Shown piece by piece: positions 35,772 through 43,979 of a stretch of 64,000 nt of DNA. How positions within the stretch are numbered: the first letter of the stretch is position 1; every line of letters starts with the position of its first letter. The DNA is from Allobosea sp. (GTDB lineage Bacteria; Pseudomonadota; Alphaproteobacteria; Rhizobiales; Beijerinckiaceae), in the NCBI RefSeq assembly GCF_017308075.1, contig NZ_JAFKFX010000034.1, forward strand, positions 62,001 to 126,000. Direction: 5' to 3'. The notes under the pieces are model-generated. The model searched no databases. It worked only from the letters and a program-made list of their open reading frames with translations, and was not told the origin of the DNA. The position numbers and the translations under genes are program-made.

Positions 35772-36809
35772 ATGCCCGATGCCTTTCTCGACTTCTTCAG
35801 CGACACCAAGACCAGGCCGACGCCGGCGATGCGCGCGGCGATGATGGCGGCCGAGGTCGGCGACGAACAGAAAGGTGAGGACCCGACTGTGACCCGGCTC
35901 TGCGAGCGCGTCGCCGACATGCTCGGGCAGGAGGATGCGGTACTGCTGCCCTCCGGCACGATGTGCAACCAGATCGCGCTCGCCGTGCATTGCCGGCCGG
36001 GCGACGAGGTGATCTGCGACCAGTCCAGCCACATCATCAATTCGGAAGGCGGCGGCCCGGCCGCACTGGCCGGTGTGATGCTCAGGGGACTTCCCGGCAA
36101 GCGCGGTATTTTCAGCGCCGCCGATGTCACCGGCGCAATCCAGCCCGAAAGCCGCTACAGGCCGCGCCCGCGGCTGCTCTGCGTCGAGCAGACCTCGAAT
36201 TTCGGCGGCGGCTCGATCTGGCCGCTCGAAACCATGCGGCAGGTCACGGCGGCAGCGAGGACCGGCGGTCTCGCCACCCATCTCGACGGCGCGAGGCTCT
36301 TCAACGCGGTCGTCGCCTCCGGCGTCGGTGCGCGCGACTATGCCGAGACCTTCGATTCCGCCTGGGTCGACCTGACCAAGGGCCTCGGCGGTCCGGTCGG
36401 CGCCGTCCTCGCCGGACCGCGCGACTTCATCCGGGAGGCCTGGCGCCTGAAGCAGCGGCTCGGCGGGGCGATGCGGCAAGCCGGCTTCCTCGCCGCCGCC
36501 GGGCTCCATGCCCTCGACCATCACGTCGCACGGCTGGCGGAGGACCACGCCAATGCCAGGGCGCTCGCGGCCGGGCTGGCGCAATTGCCGGGAATCCGGC
36601 TCGCCGACGACCGGATCGAGACCAATATCGTCTTCTTCGATGTCGCCGGCGCCGGCTACAGCGCGGTCGATTTCGTGACGGCAGCCAAGACAAAAGGGCT
36701 CGGCGCGGGCGCTTTCGGGCCGAGCCTGGTCCGGATGATCACCCATCTCGACGTCAGCGCCGACGACGTGCAGCGCGCGCTCGAGATCATCGCCTCGCTG
36801 CGGAAATGA
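35772..36809 (+). CDS. Low-specificity threonine aldolase
   Basis: 345 residues, fold type I PLP enzyme (beta-eliminating lyase family). Early FFSDTKTRPTPAMRAAM and GDEQKGEDPTV match threonine aldolases; PLP Lys203 in VDLTKGLGGPVGA; HLDGARLFNAVVA holds the Asp that contacts the pyridine nitrogen. Cleaves L-threonine or L-allo-threonine to glycine and acetaldehyde. The acetaldehyde link to the aldehyde dehydrogenase just upstream is suggestive. Confidence 0.92.
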   Translation: MPDAFLDFFSDTKTRPTPAMRAAMMAAEVGDEQKGEDPTVTRLCERVADMLGQEDAVLLPSGTMCNQIALAVHCRPGDEVICDQSSHIINSEGGGPAALAGVMLRGLPGKRGIFSAADVTGAIQPESRYRPRPRLLCVEQTSNFGGGSIWPLETMRQVTAAARTGGLATHLDGARLFNAVVASGVGARDYAETFDSAWVDLTKGLGGPVGAVLAGPRDFIREAWRLKQRLGGAMRQAGFLAAAGLHALDHHVARLAEDHANARALAAGLAQLPGIRLADDRIETNIVFFDVAGAGYSAVDFVTAAKTKGLGAGAFGPSLVRMITHLDVSADDVQRALEIIASLRK

Positions 36810-36828
36810 GGCAGGCGCCGCCCGGATT

Positions 36829-37245
36829 TTAGTGCGGTGCCGTCTCGGGCGCAGGCGCCTTGGCGGGACGCGGCTTGGCCAGCCGGCCCTCCTCGGCCTT
36901 GAAGAAGAATTGCGAGGCGACGAGCCAGCCCTTCAGCGGCCGCAGTGGCGGGATGCAGGTCAAAAGGACGATCGGCAGTGTCGTGATCAGGTGGACCCAG
37001 CCGGGGGGCTCATAGGCGAGCTCGAGCCAGAGCGCGAAGGACAGCGCCGGGATGCAGACGAACATCATGACGAAGAAGGCCGGTCCGTCAGCCGGGTCGG
37101 CGAAGCTGTAGTCCAGCCCGCAGGCCTCGCAGCGCGGCTTCAGCGTCAGGAAGCCGTCGAACAGCTTGCCCTCGCCGCAGCGCGGGCAGCGCCCACGCAT
37201 GCCGGTCTTGTATGGTGATAATTTGGGCCAAACGCGGGATGTCAT
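36829..37245 (-). CDS. DUF983 family zinc-ribbon membrane protein
   Basis: 138 residues. Two CxxC pairs near the N-terminus (RCPRCGEGKLF and RCEACGLDY) suggest a zinc ribbon, followed by two membrane segments (FFVMMFVCIPALSFALWLEL and HLITTLPIVLLTCIPPL). Matches the DUF983 pattern; function unknown, often near oxidase genes. Start 37245 is selected because GGAGG lies five bases upstream; ATG 37284 would add 13 residues and is possible. Confidence 0.85.
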   Translation of the reverse strand: MTSRVWPKLSPYKTGMRGRCPRCGEGKLFDGFLTLKPRCEACGLDYSFADPADGPAFFVMMFVCIPALSFALWLELAYEPPGWVHLITTLPIVLLTCIPPLRPLKGWLVASQFFFKAEEGRLAKPRPAKAPAPETAPH

Positions 37246-37366
37246 CTTCGCCTCCGGGGCGTTCCGGTCGTCCTGATCGGTCATGAGCGCTTCATAGCAG
37301 TCATTGCGATCATTGTATGCACTCAATCCTGTCATCAGCCAGGATTGCGACCCTATGCCTCAGCGC

Positions 37367-38737
37367 TCACAACACACTCGTGCTCAGCTCCGGCGGTTTC
37401 TCCAGGGCATGCGCCATGAATTCCAGGGCGCTGCGGATGGCGCCGCGACTTTGCGGCCCGCCCAGACAGATCCGCACCGCCTCCGGCGGATGACCGTCGG
37501 CGGCGAAGACGTCGCTGGCGGCGATGCCGATCCCGGTCGCCTGCATATGGCCGGCGAAGGCCGAGCGGGTCCAGGGCGCGGGCAGTTCAAGCCAGAGATT
37601 GAAGCTCAGCGGATCGGCCCGATAGCTGCCCGGAGCCAGGATCTGCGCGGCGAGCCGCTGGCGGGCGCTGGCTTCGGTCCGGACGAAGCGCAGGATCGCA
37701 TCGGCGGTACCGTCCTCGACCCAGCGCGTCGCGATCGCCGCCGTCAGCGGCGAGGCCATGACGCTGGCAGCGCGCAGGGCCGCTGCGAAGGGCCAGCCTG
37801 AGCGCGCATCGGGCGCCACGACATAGGCGATGCGCAAGCCCGCGCCGATGCATTTCGACAGGCCCGCGACATGCCAGCTCAGTTCCGGCGCCAGCGCGGC
37901 GAAAGGCGGCGGCGGCGCGGCCGGAACGAAGCCATAGGCATCGTCCTCGATGATCGCGACGCCATGCTGGCGGGCGATCGCAACAAGTTCGACACGGCGT
38001 GCCTGCGGCACCGTCAGCGTCGTCGGATTGTGCAGGACAGGGTTGAGACAGAGCGCCTTCGCCCGGAATTTCTCGCAGGCTTCGGCGAAGGCGGCGGGCA
38101 CGATGCCGTCGCCGTCCATGGCGAGGCCGAGCAAGCGGATTCCGAGCTGGGCCGCGATCGCCCGGATTCCGGGATAGGTCAGCGCTTCCGTGAGCACGAC
38201 ATCGCCCGGCCGCGCCACCACATTGAGGATGCCGAGCAAGGCCGAATGGGCGCCCGGCACGACGAACAGACGCTCGAACCCAGGGGTGAGTCCGCGCCGA
38301 GCGAGCCAGAGGGCGGCGGCCGCCTTGTCGGACCGCGAACCGCCAAAACCCTGATAGCGCAGCAGCGAGACCAGATCGCCCCCGACCTCGACCAGTGCTG
38401 CGCGCATCCGGGCGATCAGGGCCGGATCCTCGGGCTCCGGCGGCAGGTTCATCGAGAGATCGACCAGCTCCGGCACCGCCCGGCGTGCCTGGGCAGGTGC
38501 CTTGACGAAGGTGCCCTGGCCGACGCGCGAGGCCACCAGGCCGCGGCGCTGGGCTTCGACATAGCCACGCGCCACGGTGGTGAAATCCATCGCAAGACGC
38601 GCCGCCAGCTGGCGCTGGGGCGGGAGGCGATCGCCGGCGGCAAGCCGGCCATTGCCGATATCCTCGGCGATCGCCTCGGCAATGGCGAGATAGCGCGGCT
38701 TGTCACTGCGCGTCAGATCCGGCGTCCAGTCGACCAT
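37367..38737 (-). CDS. MocR/PdxR-type GntR regulator with aminotransferase domain
   Basis: 456 residues. N-terminal GntR winged helix (YLAIAEAIAEDIGNGRLAAG, LPPQRQLAARL, VGQGTFV) and a fold type I aminotransferase domain with VVPGAHSALLGIL, IIEDDAYGF and PLP Lys in AGLSKCIGAGLR. Such proteins sense PLP or an amino compound and regulate a divergent gene. ATG 38737 is preferred over an in-frame TTG at 38773. The promoter contains ATAC-N12-GTAT at 38773-38792, a possible operator. Divergent neighbour is the truncated haemoglobin. Confidence 0.88.
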   Translation of the reverse strand: MVDWTPDLTRSDKPRYLAIAEAIAEDIGNGRLAAGDRLPPQRQLAARLAMDFTTVARGYVEAQRRGLVASRVGQGTFVKAPAQARRAVPELVDLSMNLPPEPEDPALIARMRAALVEVGGDLVSLLRYQGFGGSRSDKAAAALWLARRGLTPGFERLFVVPGAHSALLGILNVVARPGDVVLTEALTYPGIRAIAAQLGIRLLGLAMDGDGIVPAAFAEACEKFRAKALCLNPVLHNPTTLTVPQARRVELVAIARQHGVAIIEDDAYGFVPAAPPPPFAALAPELSWHVAGLSKCIGAGLRIAYVVAPDARSGWPFAAALRAASVMASPLTAAIATRWVEDGTADAILRFVRTEASARQRLAAQILAPGSYRADPLSFNLWLELPAPWTRSAFAGHMQATGIGIAASDVFAADGHPPEAVRICLGGPQSRGAIRSALEFMAHALEKPPELSTSVL

Positions 38738-38893
38738 CGGCTTCGCATCGGGTTCGGATGACGGGTAAGGCAATACGGATGATTGACTGTATATTGTTGC
38801 ACGCCGCCGCTGTCACCTCGACGCAAGGTCGCAACTGCCGGGTCCGGCCGGCTAAGCGCCCATAGGATTTACAGACGGCCCCCAAACAGCTAT

Positions 38894-38916
38894 AAGCATC
38901 ATCTCAAATGAATCTT
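38894..38916. promoter_or_regulatory. NsrR-like operator overlapping the haemoglobin start codon
   Basis: 23-base 11-1-11 element beginning AAGCATCATCT and ending AAATGAATCTT. The right arm differs from the NsrR consensus arm AAATGCATCTT at one base; the left arm matches at 7 of 11. It overlaps the ATG at 38908-38910. An NsrR homologue is encoded 580 bases downstream. Confidence 0.5.
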
Positions 38917-39351
38917 AAAAGAGACCCCTTCTTGGCCCCGCCCCTGCCGCAGCAAGTCTCCGAGGCTCTGATCGAACGGGTCGTGCACGATTTCTACGGC
39001 CTCGTCAGGCAGGACGCGATGCTCGGCCCGATCTTCGAGGAGCGCATCGGTGATGGCTGGGACGCGCATCTCGCAACCCTGGTCGATTTCTGGTCCTCGC
39101 TGACGCTGATGAGCGGGCGCTATGCCGGCAAGCCGCACACCGCGCATTTCGGCCTCGGATTGCGGACGGAGCATTTCGAGCGCTGGCTCGCGCTGTTCGA
39201 GAGGGTCGTCAACACGCATTGCGCCGGCCCTGCCGCCGCGCTCTTCACCGGGCGGGCGCGTCGCGTCGCTGACAGCCTGCAGATCGGGCTCAACATCGGA
39301 GACAAGGCGCTGCACCTGCCAGCCCGGGCCGGCGTGCCCGCGACGGCCTAG
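38908..39351 (+). CDS. Group III truncated haemoglobin
   Basis: 147 residues. Family pattern: LIERVVHDFYGLVRQDAMLG, PIFEERI..GWDAHL, DFWSSLTLMSGRYAGKP, and proximal His89 in RTEHFERWLALFE. The group III class is associated with NO or oxygen chemistry under microaerobiosis. The upstream frame is closed by TAA at 38893, so ATG 38908 is the only start; no ribosome site is seen and the mRNA may be leaderless or nearly so. Next to nsrR and the cbb3 oxidase cluster. Confidence 0.9.
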   Translation: MNLKRDPFLAPPLPQQVSEALIERVVHDFYGLVRQDAMLGPIFEERIGDGWDAHLATLVDFWSSLTLMSGRYAGKPHTAHFGLGLRTEHFERWLALFERVVNTHCAGPAAALFTGRARRVADSLQIGLNIGDKALHLPARAGVPATA

Positions 39352-39429
39352 AATGCGAGGCCGGCGAGCCTGACCGCGCGCTGTTGGGCCCCAGCGGCCA
39401 GCGGGCGGAGTGTCGCAAGGCGGTTGCGA

Positions 39430-39452
39430 AAGATGCCACAGCGCTACATCTT
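39430..39452. promoter_or_regulatory. NsrR-like operator upstream of nsrR
   Basis: AAGATGCCACAGCGCTACATCTT, written as arms AAGATGCCACA and CGCTACATCTT: 11-1-11 spacing with perfect AAGATG/CATCTT ends, the hallmark of NsrR boxes. It lies 45 bases before the NsrR start codon, which fits autoregulation. Confidence 0.65.
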
Positions 39453-39496
39453 CCGCCGAGATCCGAGTGCCGCCCGCGACAACGCCGGAAGCCGCA

Positions 39497-39976
39497 ATGC
39501 GCCTGACAAATTTTTCCGACTATTCCCTGCGCGTCCTGATGTATGCGGCGACCCGGGACGGGACGCTGGTGACGATCGAGGAAACCGCCGCCGTCTATGG
39601 GATTTCCCGCGCGCATCTGATGAAGGTCGCGAATCTTCTGGTGCATGCCGGCTTCCTCAAATCGATCCGCGGGCGCACCGGCGGCCTGACGCTGGCGAGG
39701 CCACCCGGCGAGATCGGCATAGGGGCAGTGCTGCGTGTGACCGAGCCGGACTTCGCCCTGGTCGAATGTTTCGGCGCGGATAATCGCTGTCTCGTGACGC
39801 CACGCTGCCGGCTGCGTGGCGTGCTCGGCGAGGCGCTCGCCGCCTTCGTCACGACGCTGGATCGCTATACGCTGGCCGACCTCGTGCTGAAGCCCGAGGA
39901 TTTCGGCCTCGCGGCACCGGCGCAGCCCATGGCGGCCAAGCCGGCGCGGCGGCGGGCCGCACAAGCCGCGTCCTGA
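39497..39976 (+). CDS. nsrR: Rrf2-family NO-sensing repressor NsrR
   Basis: 159 residues. Winged helix at the N-terminus (MRLTNFSDYSLRVLMYAATR, ISRAHLMKVANLLVHAGFL, RGRTGGLTLAR) and three cysteines Cys91, Cys98, Cys104 in ECFGADNRC..PRCRLRG, the iron-sulfur ligand pattern of NsrR rather than IscR. Nitrosylation of the cluster relieves repression. Start 39497 is the conserved Rrf2 beginning; the frame is open upstream through the operator. The C-terminus is a basic Ala/Arg/Lys tail. Three matching palindromes lie within 1.2 kb. Confidence 0.9.
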   Translation: MRLTNFSDYSLRVLMYAATRDGTLVTIEETAAVYGISRAHLMKVANLLVHAGFLKSIRGRTGGLTLARPPGEIGIGAVLRVTEPDFALVECFGADNRCLVTPRCRLRGVLGEALAAFVTTLDRYTLADLVLKPEDFGLAAPAQPMAAKPARRRAAQAAS

Positions 39977-40044
39977 CCAAACCGGATCGCTCCCTCAGGC
40001 GAATAGCAGCCGTGCCGACCAATCGAGAGACGCGGTAGCCACGA

Positions 40045-40077
40045 CAAATAAGATCTATTATAAATAAATCTTATTTG
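40045..40077. promoter_or_regulatory. NsrR-like operator, extended 33-base palindrome
   Basis: Perfect 10-base arms CAAATAAGAT (40045-40054) and ATCTTATTTG (40068-40077) around a 13-base AT-rich centre. The inner 23 bases (40050-40072) have the NsrR 11-1-11 layout with AAGAT/ATCTT ends; the right arm AAATAAATCTT matches consensus at 9 of 11. It lies 45 bases upstream of the globin-like gene at 40122. Confidence 0.7.
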
Positions 40078-40121
40078 CCACTCGCGGTGTCAGGACCACT
40101 CGCAGGCAGAGGATACGCGGC

Positions 40122-40586
40122 ATGGCGGCGCTGGTGCTGGACCCGTCGATCTTCGTCGATGACGAGATCCTGCACGAGATCGTCCAGTCGCTGAGCGAGC
40201 GCCTGCGCCGTCATGCCGGGCTTCGCAACGGGCTCGACATAGTCATCGGCAATCGCTGGGAAGAGTTCGAGCGGGATTTCGCTCACTTCCTGGGCGCGCT
40301 GCTCGAACAGACCGGCGACCACGGCGGCGGCATCGTCGCGCTGCATCAGAGCTTCCCGGCTCTGCAGCCGCAGCATGTCCGGGACGCCTGCGAGGTCTTC
40401 ATGGAAGCGACCTTGGAGGTCCTGCCCTTTCACGCGGCCGCGAGCCTGTCGGAACTTTCCGAGCATGTCGGCGCGCTCGTCCTGCGCGCCCTCGAACCTG
40501 CGACCACCGCCGCCGCGGCCATGCCGCTGGCCCTGCGCCTCAACGAGGCCGAGGAGGCGCTTCGGGCCGGCGCGGGCCTGAGATAG
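40122..40586 (+). CDS. Divergent truncated-globin-like protein, NsrR-operator controlled
   Basis: 154 residues, no clear family at sight. By eye it aligns end to end with the group III haemoglobin at 38908: ILHEIVQSLSERLRRHAGL against LIERVVHDFYGLVRQDAML, VIGNRWEEFERDFAHFLGAL against RIGDGWDAHLATLVDFWSSL, and QPQHVRDACEVFME against RTEHFERWLALFE. His85 corresponds to the proximal haem His89, but the distal FY pair is lost. Preceded by a strong NsrR-like palindrome. Likely an NO-stress protein, with or without haem. Its last 47 bases overlap the convergent ccoS. Confidence 0.7.
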   Translation: MAALVLDPSIFVDDEILHEIVQSLSERLRRHAGLRNGLDIVIGNRWEEFERDFAHFLGALLEQTGDHGGGIVALHQSFPALQPQHVRDACEVFMEATLEVLPFHAAASLSELSEHVGALVLRALEPATTAAAAMPLALRLNEAEEALRAGAGLR

Positions 40587-40794
40587 AATCCGTCTCCGGC
40601 GCAGCGCCATCCGCAGCGCTGCCCTCGCCGGAGACCGTTTCCGCCGGTGGAAGTGCCTCGTCCTCGAGCAGGATCCGTGCCGCCGCACCGTCCAGATCCT
40701 CGTATTGACCGCTGCGCAGCGACCACATGAAGGCACCGAGCCCGACGACACCGAGCGCGATGGCGATCGGGATCAGGTAGAAGAAATCCATCAT
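40540..40794 (-). CDS. ccoS: cbb3 oxidase maturation protein CcoS
   Basis: 84 residues: one N-terminal membrane segment (FFYLIPIAIALGVVGLGAFMW) followed by SLRSGQYEDLDGAAARIL, the conserved CcoS block, and a long Pro/Ala-rich tail. Needed for haem and copper incorporation into the cbb3 oxidase. ATG overlaps the ccoI stop (ATGA). The tail overlaps the convergent globin-like gene, so the exact C-terminus is not conserved in the family. Confidence 0.9.
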   Translation of the reverse strand: MMDFFYLIPIAIALGVVGLGAFMWSLRSGQYEDLDGAAARILLEDEALPPAETVSGEGSAADGAAPETDSISGPRRPEAPPRPR

Positions 40795-43070
40795 CGCAAG
40801 GCCATGGCGGGGGCTCCTGCCGGCTTCCGCGCCAGCGGCGCTTTGGCGAGCCCGCTGGCGGCGTGCCGTCCCAAGCGCAGTGCGTTTCCGATCACCAGCA
40901 GCGAGGACAGCGACATCGTCACCGCCGCGACCAGCGGCGTGACATAGCCGAGCACCGCGATCGGAATCGCGATCGCATTATAGGCGACCGCGAGGAAGAG
41001 GTTCTGCCGCACCAGCCTGCCCGCCTCGCGCGCCACGGCGAGCGCCTGCGGCACGGCGAGCAGGCTCTCGCGCAGGAAGACGAAATCGGCGGCGTTGCGG
41101 CCAATATCGGCCGCCGTCGCCGGCGCCATCGAAGCATGGGCGCGGGCCAGCGCCGGCGCATCGTTGAGCCCGTCGCCGACCATCAGCACCTTGTGCCCGC
41201 TGGCTGCGGCGGCCTCGATATGGGCCAGCTTGCCGCCGGGCGAGACCCTTGCACCATGCGGCAGACCGAGGGCGGCAGCGAGCCGACGCACCGGCTCCTC
41301 GCGATCGCCGGAGAGGATCTCGACCGCAAGCCCGGCGGTCGAGAGCGCCGCTATCGCCTCGCGCGCATCGGCCCTGAGCCGGTCGTCGAAGTCGAAGCTC
41401 GCCAGTGCCTTTCCATCCCGGCTGAGCACGACGCGAGCTTCGCTCGCCACAGCCTCCGGCGCGGCGGCGGAGCCGAGCGCCCATTCCGGCCGCCCGAGGC
41501 GATAGAGCGAGCCGCCGGCCTGCGCCTCGAGCCCAGCCCCCGGCTGCTCGGCAACCTCGGAGAAGACGATGCCATCGGCAGGGCGCCCGAGCCCGGCCGC
41601 TGCAGCGATCAGAGCGCGCGAATAGGGATGACGGGAATGGGCAGCAAGCGCTGCCGCCATTGCCAGGATGTTAGAGTCGTGGGCCTGCGCATCGAGCAGG
41701 CGCGGATTGCCCTCGGTCAGCGTGCCCGTCTTGTCGAAGACGACATGGTCGATCTCGGCGAGGCGCTCCATAGCCGCACCATCGCGGACCATGATGCCTT
41801 TCTCGAACAACCGCCGCGCCGCCATGATCTGGACCATCGGCACGGCCAGGCCGAGCGCGCAGGGGCAGGTGACGATCAGCACGGCGATGGCGACAGTGAT
41901 TGCGCGATGGGCGTCTCCGGTCGCCGCCATCCAGCCGAGGAAGGTCAGGAAGGCGGTGAGATGGATCACCGGCGCATAGAGCCGCGCCGCCCGATCGGCG
42001 ATGCGCCGATAAAGCGAGCGCCCCTCCTCGGCCGCCTCCATCATTCGCATCATCTCGGCCAGGAAGGAATCGCGCGCCGCCGCGGTCGCAGTGATCGTCA
42101 GTGGGCGCGTCAGATTGAGCGTGCCGGCCTGCAGCGCCTGTCCAACTCTTGCGGGCTGCGGCAGGCTCTCGCCCGAAACCAGCGAGCAGTCGAGTTCGGA
42201 AGCACCTTCGAGCACGCGGGCATCGACCGGCACACGCTCGCCGGCGGCGAGCAGGATCGTCATGCCGGGCTCGATCTCGGCGACCGGCAGATAGGTCCCG
42301 CTGCCGTCCGCGCCGATGACGAGGGCGCCGCGGGCCGCGAGCCGGGCGAGCCCCTTGACCGCGGTGCGAGCCCGCTCGCGCATGACATGGTCCAGCGTGC
42401 GGCCGATCAGCAGGAAGAAGAGCAGCGAGATCGCGGCATCGAAATAGGCGTGCGGGCCACCATGCACCGTCTCATAGAGGCTGAGCGCGAAGGCGAGCGA
42501 GACGCCGATCGAGATCGGCACGTCCATATTGGTGCGGCCCTTGCGCAGGGCGCCCCAGGCGGAGCGGAAGAAGACGCGGCCGGAATAGGCCAGCGCCGGC
42601 AGGGCGATCAGCGCCGAGATCCAGTGGAACAGGTCGCGCGTCGCCGGCTCGGCGCCGGACCAGACGGAGACCGAGAGCAGCATGATGTTGCTGGCGGCGA
42701 AGCCGGCGACCGCGAGCGATCGGATCAGCTCGGAGAGCGCCGCATCCGTGCCGGACTCGGCGAAATCGGCGAGATGCGCGTCATAGCCCACGGCGGCCAG
42801 CGTCTCGGCGAGGGCCGGCGGCACCTCGCCGCGCCAGCGGATCGCGACCCGCTTGGTCGAGAGGTTGACCCTGGCCCGCTCGACGCCCGGCAGCGCCGAA
42901 AGCGCCTTTTCGATCGTGGCGATGCAGCCGCCGCAATGGATGCCGGGGACGGAAAGATCGGTCTGGCGCGCCCCGCCGCCGACCTCGCGGCTGGCCAGCA
43001 TGATCTCGTCGGCGGTCAGCCGGTGATCCACCGTCGGGCTGTCGGCGCCGGGCGCACAGCAACTCATCAT
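40791..43070 (-). CDS. ccoI: Copper-translocating P1B-type ATPase CcoI (FixI)
   Basis: 759 residues. Cys-rich start (MMSCCAPG), heavy-metal-associated domain with GIHCGGC (Cys46, Cys49), eight membrane segments, the metal-transport CPC in TCPCALGLAVPM, phosphorylation motif DKTGTLTEG near residue 446, and GDGLNDAPAL hinge. In cbb3 clusters this exports or delivers copper for CcoN assembly. GGAG lies five bases before the start. Followed with ATGA overlap by ccoS and separated by 50 bases from the DUF2189 gene. Confidence 0.93.
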   Translation of the reverse strand: MMSCCAPGADSPTVDHRLTADEIMLASREVGGGARQTDLSVPGIHCGGCIATIEKALSALPGVERARVNLSTKRVAIRWRGEVPPALAETLAAVGYDAHLADFAESGTDAALSELIRSLAVAGFAASNIMLLSVSVWSGAEPATRDLFHWISALIALPALAYSGRVFFRSAWGALRKGRTNMDVPISIGVSLAFALSLYETVHGGPHAYFDAAISLLFFLLIGRTLDHVMRERARTAVKGLARLAARGALVIGADGSGTYLPVAEIEPGMTILLAAGERVPVDARVLEGASELDCSLVSGESLPQPARVGQALQAGTLNLTRPLTITATAAARDSFLAEMMRMMEAAEEGRSLYRRIADRAARLYAPVIHLTAFLTFLGWMAATGDAHRAITVAIAVLIVTCPCALGLAVPMVQIMAARRLFEKGIMVRDGAAMERLAEIDHVVFDKTGTLTEGNPRLLDAQAHDSNILAMAAALAAHSRHPYSRALIAAAAGLGRPADGIVFSEVAEQPGAGLEAQAGGSLYRLGRPEWALGSAAAPEAVASEARVVLSRDGKALASFDFDDRLRADAREAIAALSTAGLAVEILSGDREEPVRRLAAALGLPHGARVSPGGKLAHIEAAAASGHKVLMVGDGLNDAPALARAHASMAPATAADIGRNAADFVFLRESLLAVPQALAVAREAGRLVRQNLFLAVAYNAIAIPIAVLGYVTPLVAAVTMSLSSLLVIGNALRLGRHAASGLAKAPLARKPAGAPAMALR

Positions 43071-43120
43071 CGACTCCGAAACGGCAGGCCGGCCGCCGAA
43101 AGGCGGCGCGCCCCATCCCG

Positions 43121-43918
43121 TCAGCTCGCGTCAGCCTCGGTGGCGATGGCGCGATAGGCGTACCAGGTGCCATGCCCCAGAAGCGGGAACACGACGATCA
43201 GGCCGAGCAGGCCCGTAGCCAGGCTGAGCAGGAACAGGCCGAGCACCAGCGCACCCCAGGCCAGCATCACCGGCAGATTGTTCCAGACCAGCGCGGTGCT
43301 CTTGCCCATAGCCGTCAGCGCGTCGACCCGTTTGTCGAGCTGCATCGGGACGGAAAAGACGCTGATCGCGAAGGAAAAGGCGGCGAACAGGCCACCCACA
43401 GCGCCTCCGACCAGCAGCATGGCGAGCCCGATCGGTGTCGTGAACAGCATCGCGGCGATATGGTCGAGCCCGGGGAACGGACGCAGGCCGAAGAACAGCG
43501 CATAGATCAGCACCGCCGCCCGCATCCAGAGCAGCATCAGCAGGCAGAGCAGGACACCGGTGAACAGCACCTGCCCGCCCGAGGCCGGCTTGACGAAGAG
43601 CATGCGGCCGAGGCCGATGCGCTCGCCCTTCGCATGGCGGCGGCTCTTCTCATAGAGCCCGATGGCGAAGAGCGGGCCGACGACCATGAACCCGGCCAGG
43701 GCCGGGAACAGGATGTAGTCCCAGCCGAAGGAAAAGAAGCAGGCGACGACGGCGAGCGAGACCAGGAAGACCAGGAGCCCGTAGCTCAAGCTCGGCACCG
43801 GGTTGTCGACGATGTCCTGCCAGCCGGCCCGCAGCCAATCCAGGGCGGCAGAGGCCGGCAGGCCGCGGCTCCATTTGTTCTCGCGCGGGAGCGGAGGGAC
43901 GACTGCCGGGATGATCAT
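43121..43918 (-). CDS. DUF2189 family integral membrane protein
   Basis: 265 residues, about six membrane segments. Begins with a polar region then LRAGWQDIVDNPVPSLSYGLLV, the DUF2189 signature. Start 43918 follows GAGG; the open frame to 44137 is antisense extension. It occupies the place where ccoG/ccoH are expected between ccoP and ccoI. Role unknown, though DUF2189 genes recur near terminal oxidases, so a part in oxidase assembly or copper handling is plausible. Confidence 0.85.
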   Translation of the reverse strand: MIIPAVVPPLPRENKWSRGLPASAALDWLRAGWQDIVDNPVPSLSYGLLVFLVSLAVVACFFSFGWDYILFPALAGFMVVGPLFAIGLYEKSRRHAKGERIGLGRMLFVKPASGGQVLFTGVLLCLLMLLWMRAAVLIYALFFGLRPFPGLDHIAAMLFTTPIGLAMLLVGGAVGGLFAAFSFAISVFSVPMQLDKRVDALTAMGKSTALVWNNLPVMLAWGALVLGLFLLSLATGLLGLIVVFPLLGHGTWYAYRAIATEADAS

Positions 43919-43979
43919 GGTTCGCCTCGTTGCGGGCTGATGCCGACTTCGCTCGAAAATGCTCCAGGCGTCATTGCGC

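Noticed and set aside
38773..38792. ATAC-N12-GTAT palindrome as a definite MocR operator
   Set aside because: Short arms and no second copy in the window; noted only as possible within the MocR entry.
40863..43157. 764-codon plus-strand ORF
   Set aside because: Exact antisense shadow of ccoI; no domain.
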